Shown piece after piece: positions 13,656 to 13,693 of a DNA stretch of 13,693 nt. Source of the DNA: Holosporaceae bacterium (GTDB taxonomy: Bacteria > Pseudomonadota > Alphaproteobacteria > UBA3830). The translations under genes were made by a program, and so were the position numbers. Each line of letters starts with the position of its first letter. The stretch's first letter is position 1. A model generated the notes under the pieces. The model did no database searches. It had not been told where the DNA came from and saw only the letters and a list, made by a program, of their open reading frames with translations. Location: assembly GCA_031276835.1 (NCBI GenBank), contig JAISMI010000053.1, positions 1-13,693 on the forward strand, given 5' to 3'.

Positions 13656-13693
13656 ATGATAGAATATAACATTCCGACCGATGCATTTCAAAA
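13656..13693 (+). CDS. probable start of an unidentified gene, cut by the window end
   Basis: ATG at 13656 with AAAGGA 10 bases upstream opens a frame reading MIEYNIPTDAFQ and runs off the end. Twelve codons are too few to name a family. It is believed mainly because of the ribosome-binding site, the leader hairpin and the lack of any other gene in the preceding spacer. Confidence 0.35.
   Translation, partial: MIEYNIPTDAFQ

Overview
The window looks like chromosomal DNA from an AT-rich, Gram-negative alphaproteobacterium, probably a host-associated lineage such as Holosporales or Rickettsiales. Four things point that way: a terminase of the gene-transfer-agent (GTA) type that persists in alphaproteobacterial genomes, a lipid A kinase (lpxK), several outer-membrane beta-barrel proteins, and long non-coding or decaying spacers typical of reduced genomes. 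The taxonomic call is an inference from protein style. No rRNA or diagnostic marker is present.

Layout. Positions 1-1804 (+) hold the end of a biotin cluster: bioF (5' end outside the window), a small alpha/beta hydrolase that probably acts as the pimeloyl-ACP methyl-ester esterase, and bioC. All three overlap. A 392-base spacer follows. Then comes a secreted two-domain SH3b protein (+), which converges with only two bases of separation on a DsbA-like periplasmic thiol oxidoreductase (-). Next on the minus strand are the ATPase/GTPase gene ychF and a complete, isolated GTA/phage-type terminase large subunit. A 39-residue single-span membrane protein is encoded divergently from the terminase.

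Positions 5947-7120 are gene-poor and rich in repeats. They contain a degenerate 8-bp tandem repeat, a hairpin with a T-run, an 85-residue secreted acidic protein with a strong Shine-Dalgarno site, and a 189-bp nested palindrome. A TTGATTTTTCA-like motif recurs six times around the small secreted gene.

Positions 7121-10556 (-) encode envelope proteins: a membrane-anchored SIMPL-domain protein, an orphan usher-like outer-membrane barrel without chaperone or pilin genes, and an Omp25/OmpA-like 8-strand barrel. Positions 10668-12928 (-) are an MFS transporter-lpxK operon with a recognisable promoter and a leader hairpin. Two minus-strand tRNA genes follow, Thr(GGT) and Arg(CCG), both with encoded CCA. 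The last 38 bases probably begin another plus-strand gene, preceded by a perfect 9-bp hairpin around its ribosome-binding site.

I see no CRISPR array, insertion sequence or defence system. The best leads are the lone intact terminase with its divergent micro-protein, the minimal usher-like protein, and the motif/palindrome cluster around the small secreted protein.
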